A stretch of DNA of 64,000 nucleotides. It comes from Flavisphingomonas formosensis. GTDB lineage: Bacteria > Pseudomonadota > Alphaproteobacteria > Sphingomonadales > Sphingomonadaceae. The notes under the pieces are model-generated. The model was not told the origin of the DNA. It did no database searches and was given only the letters and a program-made list of their open reading frames with translations. The stretch is taken from positions 310,001-374,000 of the forward strand of contig NZ_WRPK01000001.1 in NCBI RefSeq assembly GCF_009755815.1. The letters are read 5' to 3'. A program made the translations under genes and the position numbers. This document shows positions 53,620 to 63,126 of this stretch, in pieces (the first letter of the stretch is position 1; each line of letters opens with the position of its first letter).

Positions 53620-54611
53620 TGCCGGCCGGACCCGATACCGTTTCCGCGGAGCGCCGTCGCGCCATGCTGCGCACCGCGATGGGGCCGGCGATCGCCGCCG
53701 CGCTCTCCGATCCCCGCGTCATCGAGATTATGGTCAATCCCGACGGCGCGCTCCGCGTCGATATCCTCGGCGAAGGCCGGGTCGATACCGAGGTGAGGCT
53801 CGATGCGCCCCAGGTCGAACGGATCATCCGACTGGTGGCGTCGCATGCCCGTGCCGAGGTCCATGGCGAGCGCCCGATCGTCTCGGCCGAGCTGCCGCCG
53901 CATGGGCAAGGTGCCGGCGAACGCTTCGAAGGCATTCTGCCGCCGGTCTCGATCGCGCCGTGCTTCTCGATCCGCAAGCCGGCGGCGCGCGTCTATACGC
54001 TCATGGACTACGTAGCCGACGGCGTCATGTCGGCGGAAACCGCGCGCCTGCTGTCGCTCGCGGTGGTCGATCGCCGGAACATATTGATCGCCGGCGGGAC
54101 CAGCTCGGGCAAGACGACGCTTGCCAATGCGCTGCTCGCTGAGATGGCGCATCTCGATGAGCGGGTCATCCTGATCGAGGATACCCGCGAGCTTCAATCG
54201 CCCGCCCACGACACGGTCGCGCTCAGGACAAGGGCGGGCGCCGTCACGATGGGCGACCTGGTGCGCTCGACCCTTCGTCTTCGGCCCGACCGCATCATCG
54301 TCGGCGAGGTTCGCGGCGGCGAAGCCCTCGACATGCTCAAGGCCTGGAACACCGGTCATCCCGGCGGAATCGCGACCGTCCACGCCAACAGCGCGTCTTC
54401 CGCGCTCTACCGGATCGAGCAGCTCATCCAGGAAGCCGTGGTCACCGTGCCGCGGCGCCTGGTCGCCGAGGCGATCGACATGATCGTCTTCATTGCCGGC
54501 CGCGGCACAGCGCGGCGCATCGAGACGGTTGCCCGCGTCGCGGGCCTCGACTCCGATGGCGGCTACGCCGTCGTCGATCTCTCTCCAACCCCTGACAACA
54601 CAGGAGACTGA
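53616..54611 (+). CDS. trbB: TrbB, conjugal transfer ATPase (VirB11-like)
   Basis: 331 residues from GTG 53616 (ATG 53619 possible). Walker A is [15 protein letters not shown], followed by [18 protein letters not shown] (Asp box), [31 protein letters not shown] and [17 protein letters not shown]. This hexameric ATPase energises pilus assembly and DNA passage at the inner membrane. Confidence 0.93.
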   Translation: MMPAGPDTVSAERRRAMLRTAMGPAIAAALSDPRVIEIMVNPDGALRVDILGEGRVDTEVRLDAPQVERIIRLVASHARAEVHGERPIVSAELPPHGQGAGERFEGILPPVSIAPCFSIRKPAARVYTLMDYVADGVMSAETARLLSLAVVDRRNILIAGGTSSGKTTLANALLAEMAHLDERVILIEDTRELQSPAHDTVALRTRAGAVTMGDLVRSTLRLRPDRIIVGEVRGGEALDMLKAWNTGHPGGIATVHANSASSALYRIEQLIQEAVVTVPRRLVAEAIDMIVFIAGRGTARRIETVARVAGLDSDGGYAVVDLSPTPDNTGD

Positions 54612-54612
54612 C

Positions 54613-54948
54613 ATGCGCATCTTTCCCATTCCCAATCGTGACCGCTTTTTCCTGACCGGCCTGATGCTCGGCCTTTCGCTCACCCTGACCGGCACGGCCC
54701 GGGCCAGCGGTTCCGGCATGCCCTGGGAGCAGCCGCTCCAGCAGGTGCTGGAATCCGTGCAGGGACCCGTCGCTAAGATCGTCGCGGTGATCATCATCAT
54801 CGTGACCGGCTTGACGCTCGCCTTCGGCGAGACGGCAGGCGGCTTTCGGCGGCTGATCCAGATCATCTTCGGCCTGTCGATCGCCTTCGCCGCCTCGAGC
54901 TTCTTCCTGTCCTTCTTCAGCTTCGGCGGCGGAGCCCTCGTCGCATGA
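54613..54948 (+). CDS. trbC: TrbC, pilin precursor
   Basis: 111 residues from ATG 54613, with GGAG upstream. Signal peptide (FFLTGLMLGLSLTLTGTARAS), then two hydrophobic helices (VAKIVAVIIIIVTGLTLAFG, LIQIIFGLSIAFAASSFFLSF). TrbC is processed by the TraF-type peptidase encoded at 34430 and forms the conjugative pilus. Confidence 0.9.
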   Translation: MRIFPIPNRDRFFLTGLMLGLSLTLTGTARASGSGMPWEQPLQQVLESVQGPVAKIVAVIIIIVTGLTLAFGETAGGFRRLIQIIFGLSIAFAASSFFLSFFSFGGGALVA

Positions 54949-55205
54949 GCCACATCGAGGGCTTCGAGGCGCCGATCCATGCCAGCCTGGGATCGCCGAT
55001 CCTGCTCGGCGGCGCGCCTCGCGGGATCGCGATCGTGAACGGCACGGTCGCGGCGGCGGTCGGCCTGGGCCTCCAGCAGTGGCTGGTCGGCATCGCGTTG
55101 TGGGCAGTCGGCCATAGCGTCGCGGTGTTCGCCGCACGCCGCGATCCTGATTTCGCGCCCGTGCTGCTCCGCCACCTGCGCCAGAAGGGGTATCTTGCGT
55201 GCTGA
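54945..55205 (+). CDS. trbD: TrbD, membrane protein
   Basis: 86 residues with two helices (IAIVNGTVAAAVGLGLQQWLVGIALWAVGHSVAVFAA) and the VirB3-like opening FEAPIHASLGSPILLGGAPR. It docks with the TrbE ATPase, whose start it overlaps. Confidence 0.9.
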   Translation: MSHIEGFEAPIHASLGSPILLGGAPRGIAIVNGTVAAAVGLGLQQWLVGIALWAVGHSVAVFAARRDPDFAPVLLRHLRQKGYLAC

Positions 55206-57637
55206 GCCTCGCCGAATATCGGCCACGCGCCGACCGCCTCGCCGATCATCTCCCCTGGGCCGCGCTGGTCGCGCCGGGCGTCATCCTCAACAAGGACGGC
55301 AGCTTTCAGCGCAGCTTCGCCTTCCGCGGTCCCGACCTGGAGAGCGCGACCGAAGCCGAGCTCGTCTCGGCCTGCGCGCGCGCCAACAACGTGCTCAAGC
55401 GGCTCGGTACGGGCTGGGCGCTGTTCTTCGAAGCCGAGCGGCGCGAGGCGCTGGGCTATCCGGAGAGCGCCTTTCCCGACGCCGCATCCTGGCTGGTCGA
55501 GCAGGAACGGCGGGCCGGGTTCGAGGCCGAGGGCCAGCATTTCGAGAGCATCTATCACGGCACGCTGACGTGGCTGCCGCCCGCCGACAGCAGCGATGCC
55601 GCCGGGCGGACACTGGTCGAACGGCCCGACGATGTGCAGGGCCGCGATTGGCGTGCGAGCCTCGCCGGCTTCGTCGCCGAAGCCGACCGCATGCTCGACC
55701 TTCTTTCCGGCTTCATGCCGGAGGTGCGCGCGCTCGATGACACCGAGACGCTGACCTATCTCCATGCAACGGTTTCCAGTCGCCGCCACGCGGTCGCGGT
55801 GCCGGAAACGCCGATCTATCTCGATGCACTGCTCGCCGACACGCCGCTGGTCGGCGGGCTCGAGCCCAGGCTTGGGCAGATCCATCTCCGCACGCTGACC
55901 GTGCTGGGATTCCCGAACCTGAGCCGGCCCGGCATCCTCGACGCGCTCAACCACCAGGACTTCGGCTACCGCTGGGTCACGCGCTTTATCGCGCTCGAAA
56001 AGACCGATGCGACCAAGGCGCTGACGAAGATCAGGCGGCAATGGTTCAACAAGCGCAAGTCGATCACCGCGCTGCTGCGTGAGGTGATGTACAACCAGCC
56101 GGTCCAGCTCCTCGACACCGACGCGGACAACAAGGTGGTCGATGCCGACCTCGCGCTGCAGGCCTTGGGCGGCGATCATGTCGCCTTCGGCTACCTGACC
56201 ACCACGATCACCGTCGCCGATGCCGACCGGGCGCGAGTGGGAGACAAGGTCCGCTCGGTCGAGCGCATTGTCAACGGTCTTGGCTTCACCTGCGTTCGCG
56301 AAAGCCTCAACGCGGTCGAGGCCTGGCTGTCTTCGCTGCCCGGCCAGGCTTACGCCAATGTACGCCAGCCGCTGGTCCATACACTCAACTTGGCCCATCT
56401 CATGCCGCTGTCCTCGGTCTGGGCAGGACCGGCGGCCAACCGCCATCTCGGCGGGCCGCCGCTGCTCTACGCGCAGACAAGCGGATCGACGCCATTTCGC
56501 GTCTCGACCCATGTCGGCGACGTGGGGCACATGCTCGTCGTCGGGCCGACCGGCGCCGGCAAGTCTGTGCTGCTCGCACTGATCGCCCTGCAGTTCCGGC
56601 GCTACGCGAGAGGCCAGGTCTATATCTTCGACAAGGGCTTCTCGGCACGCGCGGCCGTGCTGGCGATGGGCGGTGCGCACCATGCCCTGGGGCTCGGCGC
56701 GGACAGTGGCGAAACCCTGGCGTTCCAGCCGCTGCACCGCATCGATGATCAGAGCGAACGCAGTTGGGCGGCGGAATGGATCGCGGCGCTGCTGGCGCAC
56801 GAGAAAGTCGCGGTCACGCCCGAGGTCAAGGACGCCGTGTGGTCGGCGCTCGGCAGCCTCGCCTCGGCGCCGCCCCAGGAGCGCACGCTGACCGGGCTCG
56901 CCATGCTGCTCCAGTCGAACGCGCCCCGCACCGCGCTGACGGCCTATACGCTCGACGGACCTTATGGCCGCCTCCTCGATGCGGCCGAGCAGAATCTCGC
57001 GCTGGCCGATGTCCAGTGCTTCGAGACCGAGGTGCTGATGGGGCAATCCGGGGTGGTCGCCCCAGTGCTGACCTACCTCTTCCACCGGCTCGAGGAACGC
57101 TTCGACGGCCGTCCGACGCTGTTGGTGCTCGACGAGGCCTGGATCTTCCTCGACCATCCGCTCTTCGCCGCCCGCATTCGCGAGTGGCTGAAGACGCTGC
57201 GCAAGAAGAACGTCGCGGTGCTCTTCGCGACGCAGAGCCTCGCCGACATCGCCGACAGCAGCATCGCACCCGCCATCATCGAGAGCTGCCCGCAACGGAT
57301 CCTACTGCCGAACGATCGCGCGATCGAGCCGCAGTCCCGTGCTGCCTACGAGCGGTTCGGCCTCAACGACCGGCAGATCGAGCTGATCAGCCGCGCCACG
57401 CCCAAGCGGCACTATTATCTGCAATCCGCACGCGGCAACCGCCTGTTCGAACTGGGCCTGGGTCCGGTTGCGCTGGCCCTGTGCGGTGCTTCGGATCCCG
57501 CAACCCAGGCGCGGATCGACGCTCTGCTGGCCGAGCATGGCCCCAAGGATTTCGCCGCCCGATTCCTTGAGGGAACCGGCCTCGATTGGGCCGCCGATCT
57601 CCTCGCCGATTTTCCCGTCCCCCAAGCCAAGGAGTAA
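55199..57637 (+). CDS. trbE: TrbE, VirB4-type transfer ATPase
   Basis: 812 residues from GTG 55199. Opening EYRPRADRLADHLPWAALVAPGVILNKDGSFQRSFAFRG; Walker A GPTGAGKSVLLALIA; Walker B LVLDEAWIFLDHP; ATQSLADIADS later. It powers pilin dislocation and channel assembly. Confidence 0.94.
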   Translation: MLSLAEYRPRADRLADHLPWAALVAPGVILNKDGSFQRSFAFRGPDLESATEAELVSACARANNVLKRLGTGWALFFEAERREALGYPESAFPDAASWLVEQERRAGFEAEGQHFESIYHGTLTWLPPADSSDAAGRTLVERPDDVQGRDWRASLAGFVAEADRMLDLLSGFMPEVRALDDTETLTYLHATVSSRRHAVAVPETPIYLDALLADTPLVGGLEPRLGQIHLRTLTVLGFPNLSRPGILDALNHQDFGYRWVTRFIALEKTDATKALTKIRRQWFNKRKSITALLREVMYNQPVQLLDTDADNKVVDADLALQALGGDHVAFGYLTTTITVADADRARVGDKVRSVERIVNGLGFTCVRESLNAVEAWLSSLPGQAYANVRQPLVHTLNLAHLMPLSSVWAGPAANRHLGGPPLLYAQTSGSTPFRVSTHVGDVGHMLVVGPTGAGKSVLLALIALQFRRYARGQVYIFDKGFSARAAVLAMGGAHHALGLGADSGETLAFQPLHRIDDQSERSWAAEWIAALLAHEKVAVTPEVKDAVWSALGSLASAPPQERTLTGLAMLLQSNAPRTALTAYTLDGPYGRLLDAAEQNLALADVQCFETEVLMGQSGVVAPVLTYLFHRLEERFDGRPTLLVLDEAWIFLDHPLFAARIREWLKTLRKKNVAVLFATQSLADIADSSIAPAIIESCPQRILLPNDRAIEPQSRAAYERFGLNDRQIELISRATPKRHYYLQSARGNRLFELGLGPVALALCGASDPATQARIDALLAEHGPKDFAARFLEGTGLDWAADLLADFPVPQAKE

Positions 57638-57640
57638 AGT

Positions 57641-58390
57641 GTGATGCGTATTCCCACCCGCAAACATCTGGTCGCGTCCGCGCTCGGGTTTGCAGCCATC
57701 GGTTCGCTCACAGTCACGCTGATCGTGCCGAGTGCGCCCGCCCATGCGCAATTCACCGTGTTCGATCCGAGCAATTACAGCCAGAACCTGCTCACCGCCG
57801 CGCGAACCCTCCAGCAGGTCAACAACCAGATCCGCTCGCTTCAGAACCAGGCCCAGAGCCTGATGAACCAGGCAAAGAATCTCACCACGATCGGCTTTCC
57901 CGAGATCCAGGCGATCACAAGCACGCTCCAGCAGATCGACCAGTTGATGGGCCAGGCACAGGGCATCCAGTTCCGCGTCGACGGTCTCGACCAACAATTC
58001 CGCCAGCTCTTTCCCCAGAGCTTCAATCAGGCGCTGACCATGAACGGCCAGGTTGTTGCAGCGCGGACCCGGCTCGACACCGAGATGGCGGCCTACAAAC
58101 AGACAATGGGCGTGCAGGCGCAGGTCGTCGAAAATGTCCAGGCTGACGCCCAGACCCTGGGTAGCATCGTATCGCGAAGCCAGGGCGCCGAAGGCGCGCT
58201 GCAGGTCAGCCAAGCCACCAACCAGTTGCTCGCGTTGACCGCCAAGCAGCAGTTCCAGATCCAGAATCTGATGGCGGCGCAATATCGCGCAGAAGCCATG
58301 GAAGCCGCCCGCCGTGCCCAGGCCGAGGCCGAGGGACGTGCTGCCACGACGAAGTTTCTCGGTACCGGCACCGCCTACACGCCCCAGTAG
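57641..58390 (+). CDS. trbJ: TrbJ, VirB5-like transfer protein
   Basis: 249 residues from GTG 57641 (ATG 57644 possible). Signal peptide (ALGFAAIGSLTVTLIVPSAPAHA), then FTVFDPSNYSQNLLTAARTLQQVNNQIRSLQNQAQSLMNQAKNL, a long Gln-rich helical region typical of VirB5-type minor pilins. No trbK gene follows before trbL. Confidence 0.9.
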   Translation: MMRIPTRKHLVASALGFAAIGSLTVTLIVPSAPAHAQFTVFDPSNYSQNLLTAARTLQQVNNQIRSLQNQAQSLMNQAKNLTTIGFPEIQAITSTLQQIDQLMGQAQGIQFRVDGLDQQFRQLFPQSFNQALTMNGQVVAARTRLDTEMAAYKQTMGVQAQVVENVQADAQTLGSIVSRSQGAEGALQVSQATNQLLALTAKQQFQIQNLMAAQYRAEAMEAARRAQAEAEGRAATTKFLGTGTAYTPQ

Positions 58391-58406
58391 TCGGACGCCG
58401 GACAGG

Positions 58407-58433
58407 CGGCGGCGGTTTCGCCTCCCGCCGCCG
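58407..58433 (+). terminator. GC hairpin between trbJ and trbL
   Basis: CGGCGGCGG (58407-58415) pairs with CCGCCGCCG (58425-58433) around 9 bases. There is no U-tract, so it may act as an mRNA stability or partial attenuation element. The gap 58391-58498 is where trbK is found in some Trb systems; I see no supported gene in it. Confidence 0.4.
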
Positions 58434-58498
58434 TCGCCGCGGGCGGCGTGATGCTCCCCTTGCGCTCCCCGCGGCACCCCTCTTGATGGAAAAGTTAC

Positions 58499-59803
58499 GT
58501 GAACGACCTCAGCGTCATCGACCGGTTCATGCAGGCCTTCATCCGCTACATCGACAGCGGGTTTGGGTTGCTGGGCGGCGACGTCCACTTCCTGACCGTC
58601 ACGCTGATCGGCATCGACATCACGCTGGCCGGTCTGTTCTGGGCGATGGGCGGCGAAGACAATGTCATCGGTCGCTTCATCAAGAAGATCCTCTACATCG
58701 GCGCGTTTGCGTTCATCCTGAACAGCTTCTCGACCCTTGCCGACATCATCTTCAAGTCATTCGCACAGGCCGGCCTCACCGCCGGGGGCGGGACCCTATC
58801 GGCGGACGATCTGCTCAGGCCCGGCCGCGTCGCCTCGACCGGATTCTCGGCCGCGTGGCCGCTGCTCCAGCAGGCGTCGAGCATGATGGGGTTCGTCAGC
58901 TTCTTCGAGAATTTCCTGACGATCGCGGTGCTGCTGTTCGCCTGGGTGCTCGTCATCCTCGCCTTCTTCATCCTCGCCGTGCAGATGTTCGTGACGATTA
59001 TCGAGTTCAAATTGACCTCGCTGGCCGGCTTCATCCTCGTGCCCTTCGCGCTCTGGAATCGCACCAGCTTCCTCGCCGAACGCGTGCTCGGCAACGTCGT
59101 CTCGTCGGGTATCAAGGTCATGGTGCTCGCCGTGATCGTCGGCATCGGCTCCAATTTCTTCGCCGAGTTCACGACCTCGATGCAGGGGCAGGAACCCGAT
59201 CTCGGCGTCGCGATGAGCCTGACGCTCGGCGCGCTCTCGCTGTTCGGCCTCGGTATCTTCGGCCCCGGCATCGCCTCGGGCCTCGTGGCTGGCGCGCCGC
59301 AATTGGGCGCAGGTGCGGCGGTCGGTACGACCATCGGCGCGGCCGGCGTCGTCGCGCTTGGCGGCGGTGCCGCGATGGGCGCGGCCCGTGCAGTCGGTGG
59401 CGCTGCGCTCGGTGCGATCCGGGCCGGCACGACCATGGGTTCGGCGGCTTCAGCCTCCTACCAGCTTGGCCAGACCGCCGCTGGATCGTCGAGTGTCGGC
59501 GTCGGCATCGGGGGCATGGCGCAGGCAGCGGCGGGCGCGGCCCGCCAGAAAGCATCGACAGCGATGGGATTGGGCGAGGCTGCCGAGCGCGGTCGTGACG
59601 CCGCCTGGTCCGCGCTCAACGGCGGCGCCAATTCGAGGGGACCGGCTTCGGACGTCGCCCCCGACGGTGCTCCCTCCTGGGCACAGTCACTGCGTCGCCA
59701 GCAGGACTCCCGCCACCACCGCCATGTCGCCATGCAGACGCTGAAGGAAGGCGATCGCGGCGGCGCCTCCGCCACCCCCGACATCAAGGAAAGGGAAGAT
59801 TGA
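58499..59803 (+). CDS. trbL: TrbL, VirB6-like channel protein
   Basis: 434 residues from GTG 58499. Six or more hydrophobic segments (VHFLTVTLIGIDITLAGLFW, ENFLTIAVLLFAWVLVILAFFIL, GLVAGAPQLGAGAAVG) and the Ala/Gly-rich C-terminal tail are typical. It forms the inner membrane pore. Confidence 0.92.
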   Translation: MNDLSVIDRFMQAFIRYIDSGFGLLGGDVHFLTVTLIGIDITLAGLFWAMGGEDNVIGRFIKKILYIGAFAFILNSFSTLADIIFKSFAQAGLTAGGGTLSADDLLRPGRVASTGFSAAWPLLQQASSMMGFVSFFENFLTIAVLLFAWVLVILAFFILAVQMFVTIIEFKLTSLAGFILVPFALWNRTSFLAERVLGNVVSSGIKVMVLAVIVGIGSNFFAEFTTSMQGQEPDLGVAMSLTLGALSLFGLGIFGPGIASGLVAGAPQLGAGAAVGTTIGAAGVVALGGGAAMGAARAVGGAALGAIRAGTTMGSAASASYQLGQTAAGSSSVGVGIGGMAQAAAGAARQKASTAMGLGEAAERGRDAAWSALNGGANSRGPASDVAPDGAPSWAQSLRRQQDSRHHRHVAMQTLKEGDRGGASATPDIKERED

Positions 59804-59822
59804 GCCATGATCTTCAAGCCCC

Positions 59823-60611
59823 ATGTTCTTTAAGCGCGCCGTCCAGCGCTACGCGCAGACACCCGAGCCCGAGACGCCCTATCAACGCGCCGGCCAGGCT
59901 TGGGATGACCGCATCGGATCGGCGCGTGTCCAGGCTCGTAACTGGCGGTTGATGGCGTTCGGCACGCTATCGCTGTCGACCGCCATGTCGGGCGCGCTCA
60001 TCTGGCAGTCGCTGCAGAGCCGGGTCACGCCCTATGTCGTCGAGGTCGATCGCCTGGGCGAGGCCCGGGCAGTCACCGAGGCTGAAGCGGGCTATCACCC
60101 CACTGATCCCCAGATCGCATGGCATCTGGCGAAGTTCATCGAAATTGTCCGCGGGGTCTCGCTCGACCCGGTGCTGATGCGCCGCGATTGGCTGTCGGCC
60201 TATGACTTCACAACGACGCGAGGGAGCCAGTTCCTCGGCGATTATGCCCGGGCCGCGGACCCGTTCGCGAGGATCGGCGAGCGCACCGTGTCCGTTCAGG
60301 TGACAAGCGTCGTCCGAGCATCGGATCGCTCCTTCCAGGTCAAATGGACCGAGACGGCCTATGAGCGTGGAAGCGAGGCAGGCTCCTCCCACTGGACTGG
60401 CATCCTGACGATCCTGACGAAGCCGCCGGTATCGGCCGACACGCTCCGGAAGAACCCGCTCGGTATCTACATCGACGCCATCGACTGGAGCCGCGAACTC
60501 GAGCCCGCGGCATCGACTGCTCCCGCACGCTCCACGCAGCCGCCCAGCAACGTGCCGCTCGACCCGAACCTTGCCGCTCAACCGACCGTCAATACGGAGA
60601 CCCAGCCATGA
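59823..60611 (+). CDS. trbF: TrbF, VirB8-like protein
   Basis: 262 residues from ATG 59823. FKRAVQRYAQTPEPETPYQRAGQAWDDRIGSARVQARNWR, a single membrane helix, then the periplasmic NTF2-like domain (RDWLSAYDFTTTRGSQFLGDYARAADPF). A near-duplicate of the start, MIFKP from ATG 59807, is out of frame and stops after eight codons; see findings. It overlaps trbG. Confidence 0.91.
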   Translation: MFFKRAVQRYAQTPEPETPYQRAGQAWDDRIGSARVQARNWRLMAFGTLSLSTAMSGALIWQSLQSRVTPYVVEVDRLGEARAVTEAEAGYHPTDPQIAWHLAKFIEIVRGVSLDPVLMRRDWLSAYDFTTTRGSQFLGDYARAADPFARIGERTVSVQVTSVVRASDRSFQVKWTETAYERGSEAGSSHWTGILTILTKPPVSADTLRKNPLGIYIDAIDWSRELEPAASTAPARSTQPPSNVPLDPNLAAQPTVNTETQP

Positions 60612-61450
60612 ATCGAATTCGCGCAGCCACCGCGCTGCTGGCGCCTTACCTGATCCTTGCTGCCCAACCCGCAGAGGCGACTGCACACAAAACCACGCCG
60701 GTGGCCGCCGCCAATCGCGCAGCAACGATCGAACCGGTCGCGCAGGGCTTCATCAACGCCGTGCAGGTCTATCCGTTCGCCGACGGCGCCATCTATCATG
60801 TCATCACCGCCCCGGAGCGGGTGACGGACATCGCGCTGCAACCGGGCGAGACGCTGGTCGCCGTCGCCAGCGGCGACACGGTACGGTGGGTGATTGGCGA
60901 TACCACCAGCGGATCGGGCGCGGAAAAGCGGACGCATGTGCTGGTGAAACCGTTCAGTGCCGGCCTGTCCACCAACCTTGTGATCACGACCGACCGGCGC
61001 AGCTATCACATCGCGCTGACCAGCATGACGAAGACGGCGATGGCCGCGCTCTCCTGGACCTATCCCCAGGATGCGCTGATCGCATTGCGGCGCGCCGCCG
61101 CCGCGACCGAAGCGGCGGCTCCGGTGGCGGCAGGGATCGAGGTTGAGCAGCTTCACTTCAACTATGCCGTATCGGGCGATCGACCGGCTTGGCGGCCATT
61201 TCGTGCTTTTGACGACGGGCGGCAGACGTTCATCGAATTCCCGGCGACGCTGGCCGTCGGCGAGGCGCCGCCGATTTTCCTGGTGGACCCAAAAGGCGAA
61301 GCCCAACTCGTCAACTATCGCGTGAAGGGACGCTTCTACGTCGTCGATCGCATCTTCGACGTTGCCGAACTTCGCTTCGGGACAAAGCACCAGCAGATTG
61401 TCCGCATCAGCCGGGTAGCGGAAAGCGCGCCCAAGCGGAGGGGATCATGA
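60608..61450 (+). CDS. trbG: TrbG, VirB9-like protein
   Basis: 280 residues. Signal peptide (ATALLAPYLILAAQPAEA); TVRWVIGDTTSGSGAEKRTHVLVKPFSAGLSTNLVITTDRRSYHIAL, and later LNFNYAV-like EVEQLHFNYAVSGDRPAWRPFRAFDDGRQTFIEFP. It forms the outer membrane side of the channel with TrbI. Stop overlaps trbI in ATGA. Confidence 0.93.
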   Translation: MNRIRAATALLAPYLILAAQPAEATAHKTTPVAAANRAATIEPVAQGFINAVQVYPFADGAIYHVITAPERVTDIALQPGETLVAVASGDTVRWVIGDTTSGSGAEKRTHVLVKPFSAGLSTNLVITTDRRSYHIALTSMTKTAMAALSWTYPQDALIALRRAAAATEAAAPVAAGIEVEQLHFNYAVSGDRPAWRPFRAFDDGRQTFIEFPATLAVGEAPPIFLVDPKGEAQLVNYRVKGRFYVVDRIFDVAELRFGTKHQQIVRISRVAESAPKRRGS

Positions 61451-62667
61451 CCGTCGAGGCGGCCGTGCCACCGGCACCCGAGACCCTCGCCGCACCGGGC
61501 AAAATGGACCCGGAAACGCTGGCGCTTCGCGCCCAGCCGGCGCGGGCGATCCGCTTCAAGCGGGGAGCCGTGGTGGCGATCGCGGCGCTCGGCTCCGTCA
61601 GCCTGATCGCGACCGCCTGGGCGGCGTTGCGGCCGTCCGCGCTGCACCTCGCCGGTCAAGCCGACGATCAGACGGCCACGGCGAAGGCGCCGGCTGATAC
61701 ACTGAGCGGGCTTCCGGGCAGCTATGGCGACGTGCCGAAGCTCGGACCACCCCTGCCGGGTGATCTCGGCCGGCCGATCCTCGATCATCAGCGTGCGATG
61801 GGCATCGAGCCGGCCAGCGGCGAAACGGCGCGCGCGGACCAGGCCGCTGCGACCGAGCGCGATCGACGGGCTGCGGAGTTGAAGGCGGCGCGCGAGTCGG
61901 GATTACTTGTGCAATCCGGCAATCGCACCGATCCGACCCGCAGCGCGGATGCGACACCATCCTCGCCACCGGTCGCAGCCACCGATGCGTCGCGGCTCGC
62001 GATCGATCCTGATCGCGATCCTAATGCCCAGCAGCGCAAGGCCGACTTCGTCGCGGCGCGCGATACTGGCGGCGATGTCAACGAGCATCGGTTGAGCCCG
62101 CCAGCGTCGCCTGACATGCTGTCCGCCGGTAGCGTGATCGCGGCGAGCCTGATTACCGGGCTCAGGTCCGACCTCCCCGGCCTCGTCACCGCCCAGGTGA
62201 CGGAGCGGGTCTTCGACAGCGCGACGGGCAGCATTCTTCTCATTCCGCAGGGCGCGCGGCTGATCGGCAGTTACGATAGCGTCGTCGCCTTCGGGCAGAA
62301 GCGCGCACTGGTCGTGTGGCAGCGGATCATCTTCCCGGACGGCAGCTCGATCCGGCTCGACAACGTGCCCGCGACCGACCCGTCGGGCTATGCCGGGCTT
62401 GCCGACAAGGTCGACTTCCACACATGGGCGCTGCTCAAGGGTGTTGCGATTTCGACCCTGCTTGGCGTGGGCGCGAACGTGACCTTCTCCGGCGAGAGCG
62501 ATCTGGTCCAGGCGATCCGCGAGTCCACCCAGCAGAATGTGTCGCGCGCCGGTGACCTGATCACGTCCCGCAACCTGCAAATCCAGCCGACGATCACGAT
62601 CCGCCCCGGCGCCCCGGTCAGGCTGGTCGTGCATCGCGATCTCATCCTGGCACCCTGGAAGGAATAG
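61447..62667 (+). CDS. trbI: TrbI, VirB10-like protein
   Basis: 406 residues. One inner membrane helix (AVVAIAALGSVSLIATAWAAL), a Pro/Asp/Ala-rich periplasmic stretch, then the conserved beta domain: SVIAASLITGLRSDLPGLVTAQVTERVFDSATGSILLIPQGARLIGSYDSVVAFGQKR. It bridges the inner and outer membranes. Confidence 0.93.
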   Translation: MTVEAAVPPAPETLAAPGKMDPETLALRAQPARAIRFKRGAVVAIAALGSVSLIATAWAALRPSALHLAGQADDQTATAKAPADTLSGLPGSYGDVPKLGPPLPGDLGRPILDHQRAMGIEPASGETARADQAAATERDRRAAELKAARESGLLVQSGNRTDPTRSADATPSSPPVAATDASRLAIDPDRDPNAQQRKADFVAARDTGGDVNEHRLSPPASPDMLSAGSVIAASLITGLRSDLPGLVTAQVTERVFDSATGSILLIPQGARLIGSYDSVVAFGQKRALVVWQRIIFPDGSSIRLDNVPATDPSGYAGLADKVDFHTWALLKGVAISTLLGVGANVTFSGESDLVQAIRESTQQNVSRAGDLITSRNLQIQPTITIRPGAPVRLVVHRDLILAPWKE

Positions 62668-62676
62668 GAACCTGAT

Positions 62677-62907
62677 ATGACCGATCTCAAGCTTCCTCGA
62701 CTGCCCGACAGGACGCCGATCAAGTTGACCGTCAGCATAGCACCAGACCTACATTTGGCCTTGGCGGACTACGCGGCGATCTACCAGCAAGCATATGGCG
62801 ACGAGCAGGCAATTGCCGATCTGGTCCCGCACATGCTCGCCTTCTTCCTCGCGAGTGATCGCGGTTTCGCAAAGGCGCGTGAAGGGCTCGCGGAGCGGCG
62901 CAAATGA
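62677..62907 (+). CDS. DUF2274 protein
   Basis: 76 residues: LKLPRLPDRTPIKLTVSIAPDLHLALADYAAIYQQAYGDEQAIADLVPHMLAFFLASDRGFAKAREGL. This small family closes the trb operon in most such elements. Its ribbon-helix-helix-like start suggests DNA binding; function unknown. It overlaps the AlpA-like gene in ATGA. Confidence 0.88.
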   Translation: MTDLKLPRLPDRTPIKLTVSIAPDLHLALADYAAIYQQAYGDEQAIADLVPHMLAFFLASDRGFAKAREGLAERRK

Positions 62908-63119
62908 CCGTCGAACCCGACGCAGCGCAGCCGGAGAGATTGCTCAGGTTGGCGGAGGTTCGCCATCGGGTAGGTTTGGGCAAGACCATGATCTACGCCA
63001 TGATTGGAGAGGGGCGCTTCCCGAAGCCATGCAAGATCACCGCCGCTGCGGCACGCTGGAGCGAGCGCGAGGTCGATGCCTGGATCGCGGGCGTCGTTCG
63101 CGATTCCCGGGCAAAATGA
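62904..63119 (+). CDS. AlpA-family helix-turn-helix regulator
   Basis: 71 residues: LRLAEVRHRVGLGKTMIYAMIGEGRFPKPCKITAAAARWSEREVDAWIAGVVRD, the AlpA/excisionase fold. Placed between the trb operon and the integrase, converging on the latter, it may control excision. The gap to the integrase stop is 7 bases. Confidence 0.87.
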   Translation: MTVEPDAAQPERLLRLAEVRHRVGLGKTMIYAMIGEGRFPKPCKITAAAARWSEREVDAWIAGVVRDSRAK

Positions 63120-63126
63120 TTGTCGA

